Assembly (NCBI GenBank): GCA_030549335.1
Contig: CM060197.1
Span: forward strand, 17,000,501 to 17,064,500
Direction: 5' to 3'
Length of the DNA stretch: 64,000 nt
DNA from: Pontederia crassipes
Taxonomy: Eukaryota; Streptophyta; Magnoliopsida; Commelinales; Pontederiaceae
Both the position numbers and the translations under genes were made by a program. Below, piece by piece: positions 61,520-64,000 of the stretch; position 1 is the stretch's first letter; every line of letters begins with the position of its first letter. The notes under the pieces are model-generated. The model was not told the DNA's origin. It did not search any database and saw nothing but the letters and a program-made list of their open reading frames with translations.

Positions 61520-63444
61520 GATAAAGTTCTTGGGGATTAGAGTCTTAGAGTAAGGTTCAAAGCTATAAGTTATAGATACTTATTACATCCTTTGGGTGTC
61601 CTAAGAGGTGATAGATCTTAAGAACTTTAACTTTATTTCAAACCGAAATTGAACCGTTAGAATCAATGATAATGCTCTTGGGGATTAGAGTCTTAGAGTA
61701 AGGTTGAAAGCTGTAACTTATAGATACTTATTACATCCTTTGGGTGTCCTAAGAGGTGATAGATCTTAGGAACTTTAACTTTATTTCAAACCGAAGTTGA
61801 ACCGTTACAATCAATGATAATGCTCTTGGGGATTAGAGTCTTAGAGCAAGGTTGAAAGCTATAACTTATAGAAACTTATTACAACCTCTGGGTGTCCTAA
61901 GAGGTGATAGATCTTTGAAACTTTAACTCACTATTTCAAACCGAAGTTGAACCGTTACAATCAATGATAAAGCTCTTGGGGATTAGAGTCTTAGAGTAAG
62001 GTTCAAAGCTATAAGTTATAGATACTTATTACTACCTTTGGGTGTCCTAAGAGGTGATAGATCTTTGGAACTTTAACTCTATTTCAAACCGAAGTTGAAC
62101 CGTTACAATCGATGTTAAAGCTCTTGGGGATTGGATTCTTAGAGTAAGGTTCAAAGATATAAGTTATAGATACTTATTACATCCTTTGGGTATCCTAAAA
62201 GATGATAGATCTTAAAAACTTTAACTCTATTTCAAACCGAAGTTGAACCGTTACAATCAATGATAAAACTCTTGGGGATTAGAGTCTTAGAGTAAAGTTC
62301 AAAGCTATAAGTTATAGATACTTATTACAACCTTTGGGTGTCCTAAGAGGTGATAGATCTTTGGAACTTTAACTCTATTTCAAACCGAAGTTGAACCGTT
62401 ACAATCAATGATAAAGCTCTTGGGGATTAGAGTCTTAGAGTAAGGTTCAAAGCTATAAGTTATAGATACTTATAACAACCGTTGGGTGCCCTAAGAGGTG
62501 ATAGATCTTTGGAACTTTAAGTCTATTTCAAACCGAAGTTGAACCGTTATAATCAATGATAAAGCTCTTGGGGATTAGAGTCTTAGAGTAAGGTTCAAAG
62601 CTATAAGTTATAGATACTTATTACATCCTTTGGGTGTCCTAAGAGGTGATAGATCTTTGGAACTTTAACTCTATTTCAAACCGAAGTTGAACCGTTACAA
62701 TCAATGTTAAAGCTCTTGGGGATTAGAGTCTTAGAGTAAGGTTCAAAGCTATAAGTTGTAGATACTTATTACATACTTTGGGTTTCCTAAGAGATGATAG
62801 ATCTCAAGAACATTAACTCTATTTCAAACCGAAGTTGAACCGTTACAATCAATGATAAAGCTCTTGGGGATTAGAGACATAGAGTAAGGTTCAAAGCTAT
62901 AAGTTATAGATATTTATTACAACCTTTGGGGGTCCTAAGAGGTGATAGATCTTTGTAACTTTTACCCCATTTCAAACCGAAGTTGAACCGTTACAATCAA
63001 TGATAAAGCTCTTGGGGATTAGAGTCTTAGAGTAAGGTTCAAAGCTATAAGTTATAGATACTTCTTACATCCATTGGGTGTGCTAAGAGGTGATAGATCT
63101 CAAGAACTTTAACTCTATTTCAAATCGAAGTTGATCCGTTACAATTAATGATAAAGCTCTTGGGGTTTAGAGTCTTAGAGTAAGGTTCAAAGCTATAAGT
63201 TATAGATACTTATTACATCCTTTGGGTGTCCTTTGAGGTGATAGATCTTTGGAACTTTAACTCTATTTCAAACCGAAGTTGAACCGTTACAATCAATGAT
63301 AAAGTTCTTGGGGATTAGAGTCTTAGAGTAAGGTTCAAAGCTATAAGTTATAGATACTTATTACATCCTTTGGGTGTCCTAAGAGGTGATAGATCTTTGG
63401 AACTTTAACTCTATTTCAAACCGAAGTTGAACCGTTACAATCAA
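61520..63444 (-). repeat. 13-unit tandem HOR, copy 2
   Basis: Second copy of 59,595-61,519 in the same orientation at +1,925 bp: GTTAGAATCAATGATAATG at 61,656 against 59,731, CTCACTATTTC near 61,928, GTGTGCTAAG with GTTGATCCG near 63,080-63,135, and GTCCTTTGAGG near 63,230. It lacks the 1-bp loss (TCCTTTGGG near 63,366) and keeps GAGTAAAGTTC. The right limit is approximate, somewhere between 63,440 and 63,520. Confidence 0.88.
61761..62747 (-). repeat. Right arm 2 of the large inverted repeat
   Basis: Second minus-strand copy of the 987-bp arm, 1,925 bp from the first. At the unit-3 tag it reads GAGTAAAGTTC, the exact complement of the left arm's GAACTTTACTC, whereas right arm 1 has GAGTAAAGATC. 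At that site the left arm is nearer to arm 2 than to arm 1, which bears on which copy was the source. Confidence 0.9.
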
Positions 63445-63547
63445 TGATAAAGCTCTTGGGGATTAGAGTCTTAGAGTAAGGTTCAAAGCTATAAGTTATA
63501 GATACTTATTACATCCTTTGGGTGTCATAAGAGGTGATAGATCTCAA

Positions 63548-64000
63548 GAACTTTAACTCTATTGCAAACCGAAGTTGAACCGTTACAATCAATGTTAAAG
63601 CTCTTAGGGATTAGAGTCTTAGAGCAAGGTTCAAAGCTATAAGTTATAGATACTTATTACATATTTTGGGTTTCCTAAGAGATGATAGATCTCAAGAACA
63701 TTAACTCTATTTCAAACCGAAGTTGAACCGTTACAATCAATGATAAAGCTCTTGGGGATTAGAGACATAGAGTAAGGTTCAAAGCTATAAGTTATAGATA
63801 CTTATTACAACCTTTGGGTGTCCTAAGAGGTGATAGATCTTTGTAACTTTTACCCTATTTCAAACCGAAGTTGAACCGTTACAATCAATGATAAAGCTCT
63901 TGGGGATTAGAGTCTTAGAGTAAGGTTCAAAGCTATAAGTTATAGATACTTATTACATCCTTTGGGTGTCATAAGAGGTGATAGATCTCAAGAACTTTAA
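63548..64000 (-). repeat. Start of a second 33-unit period (4,887 bp) of the minus-strand array
   Basis: This stretch repeats 58,661-59,113 at +4,887 bp (33 x 148 + 3): CTTAGGG with GCAAGG (63,601 against 58,714), GGGTTTCC, GACATAGAG, TTGTAACTTTTACCC and GTCATAAGAGG in the same order. The +3 is accounted for by two 2-bp insertions and one 1-bp loss in between. It suggests that the minus-strand array continues past the window as a long HOR in which the 13-unit block is doubled. Private changes: CTATTGCAAACC and ACATATTTTGG. Confidence 0.84.

Larger units (their letters stand above)
1..64000. repeat. 148-bp satellite array filling the window
   Basis: Every part of the window aligns to one tandem unit of 148 bp. 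Its start TTTGAACC recurs at 1, 149, 297, 445, 593 and so on, and the register holds for 253 units up to 37,430 with only a few 1-2 bp indels. The unit is about 35% G+C and has two CpGs in subfamily A and three in B. No stretch of even 100 bp is free of it, so there is no unique DNA, gene, RNA gene or inserted element. Orientation is plus at 1-52,281 and 53,667-58,657, and minus at 52,284-53,665 and 58,658-64,000. Such arrays in eukaryotes usually form centromeric, pericentromeric or other constitutive heterochromatin; which applies here is not shown by the sequence. A unit close to nucleosome-core length fits phased nucleosomes, but that is inference. Confidence 0.99.

Noticed and set aside
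1..64000. Open reading frames in the array
   Set aside because: The unit length of 148 is one more than a multiple of 3, so a frame passes through all three phases in three units, and the unit has several TAA and TAG triplets (for example CTCTAAGACTCTAATC). Short open stretches are by-products of the repeat.
1..64000. CRISPR array
   Set aside because: Repeats are 148 bp and contiguous, without unique spacers; variation is point changes spread over the whole unit.

Overview
The whole window is one uninterrupted eukaryotic satellite DNA array. I see no gene, RNA gene, transposon, CRISPR array or unique sequence in it. The repeat unit is 148 bp (about 35% G+C by count of the consensus), and roughly 430 units fill the 64 kb. 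Position 1 is, by chance, the first base of a unit, so coordinates 1-148 also serve as unit numbering. The unit length is close to that of DNA wrapped on one nucleosome core. Because 148 is not a multiple of 3, a reading frame shifts at every unit and soon meets a stop, so no protein is encoded. The layout is typical of a centromeric, pericentromeric or other heterochromatic array in a long-read assembly of a plant or animal. I cannot name the species or prove centromere function from sequence alone.

Layout. (1) 1-37,430, plus strand: subfamily A, 253 units in three main subtypes (alpha, beta, gamma). They are arranged in nested higher-order repeats (HORs): a recurring 5-unit cassette (740 bp), a 16-unit shift, a 55-unit shift (8,140 bp), a 35-unit HOR (5,178 bp, two copies from 10,361) and a 31-unit HOR (4,586 bp, two copies from 25,301). 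(2) 37,431-52,281, plus strand: subfamily B, separated from A by four diagnostic bases. It holds a 27-unit HOR (3,992 bp) and then a variable-length 8/9/10/8-unit HOR. (3) 52,284-53,665, minus strand: a 1.38 kb block carrying a B-to-A switch; its tags show it was inverted in place. (4) 53,667-58,657, plus strand: A, then B, then A. (5) 58,658-64,000, minus strand: A only, beginning at a shared AGATCT palindrome. The last 987 bp before this switch recurs inverted at 59,836-60,822 and again at 61,761-62,747. The minus-strand array has 13-unit (1,925 bp) and 33-unit (4,887 bp) periods.

How it fits together. Nothing here acts as a pathway; the content is repeat evolution. The sequence records unequal exchange (HOR expansion and changes in unit number), conversion-like patches (hybrid units), two strand switches, and recurrent CpG-to-TpG/CpA variants that suggest cytosine methylation. 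Almost every unit keeps a 13-bp dyad (CTATAACTTATAG), an AGATCT palindrome, a TTCG-looped inverted repeat and a TAACGG motif. These are the best candidates for sequence-level function. The right-hand 12 kb is the most diverged and rearranged part, as expected nearer an array edge, but no edge is reached.
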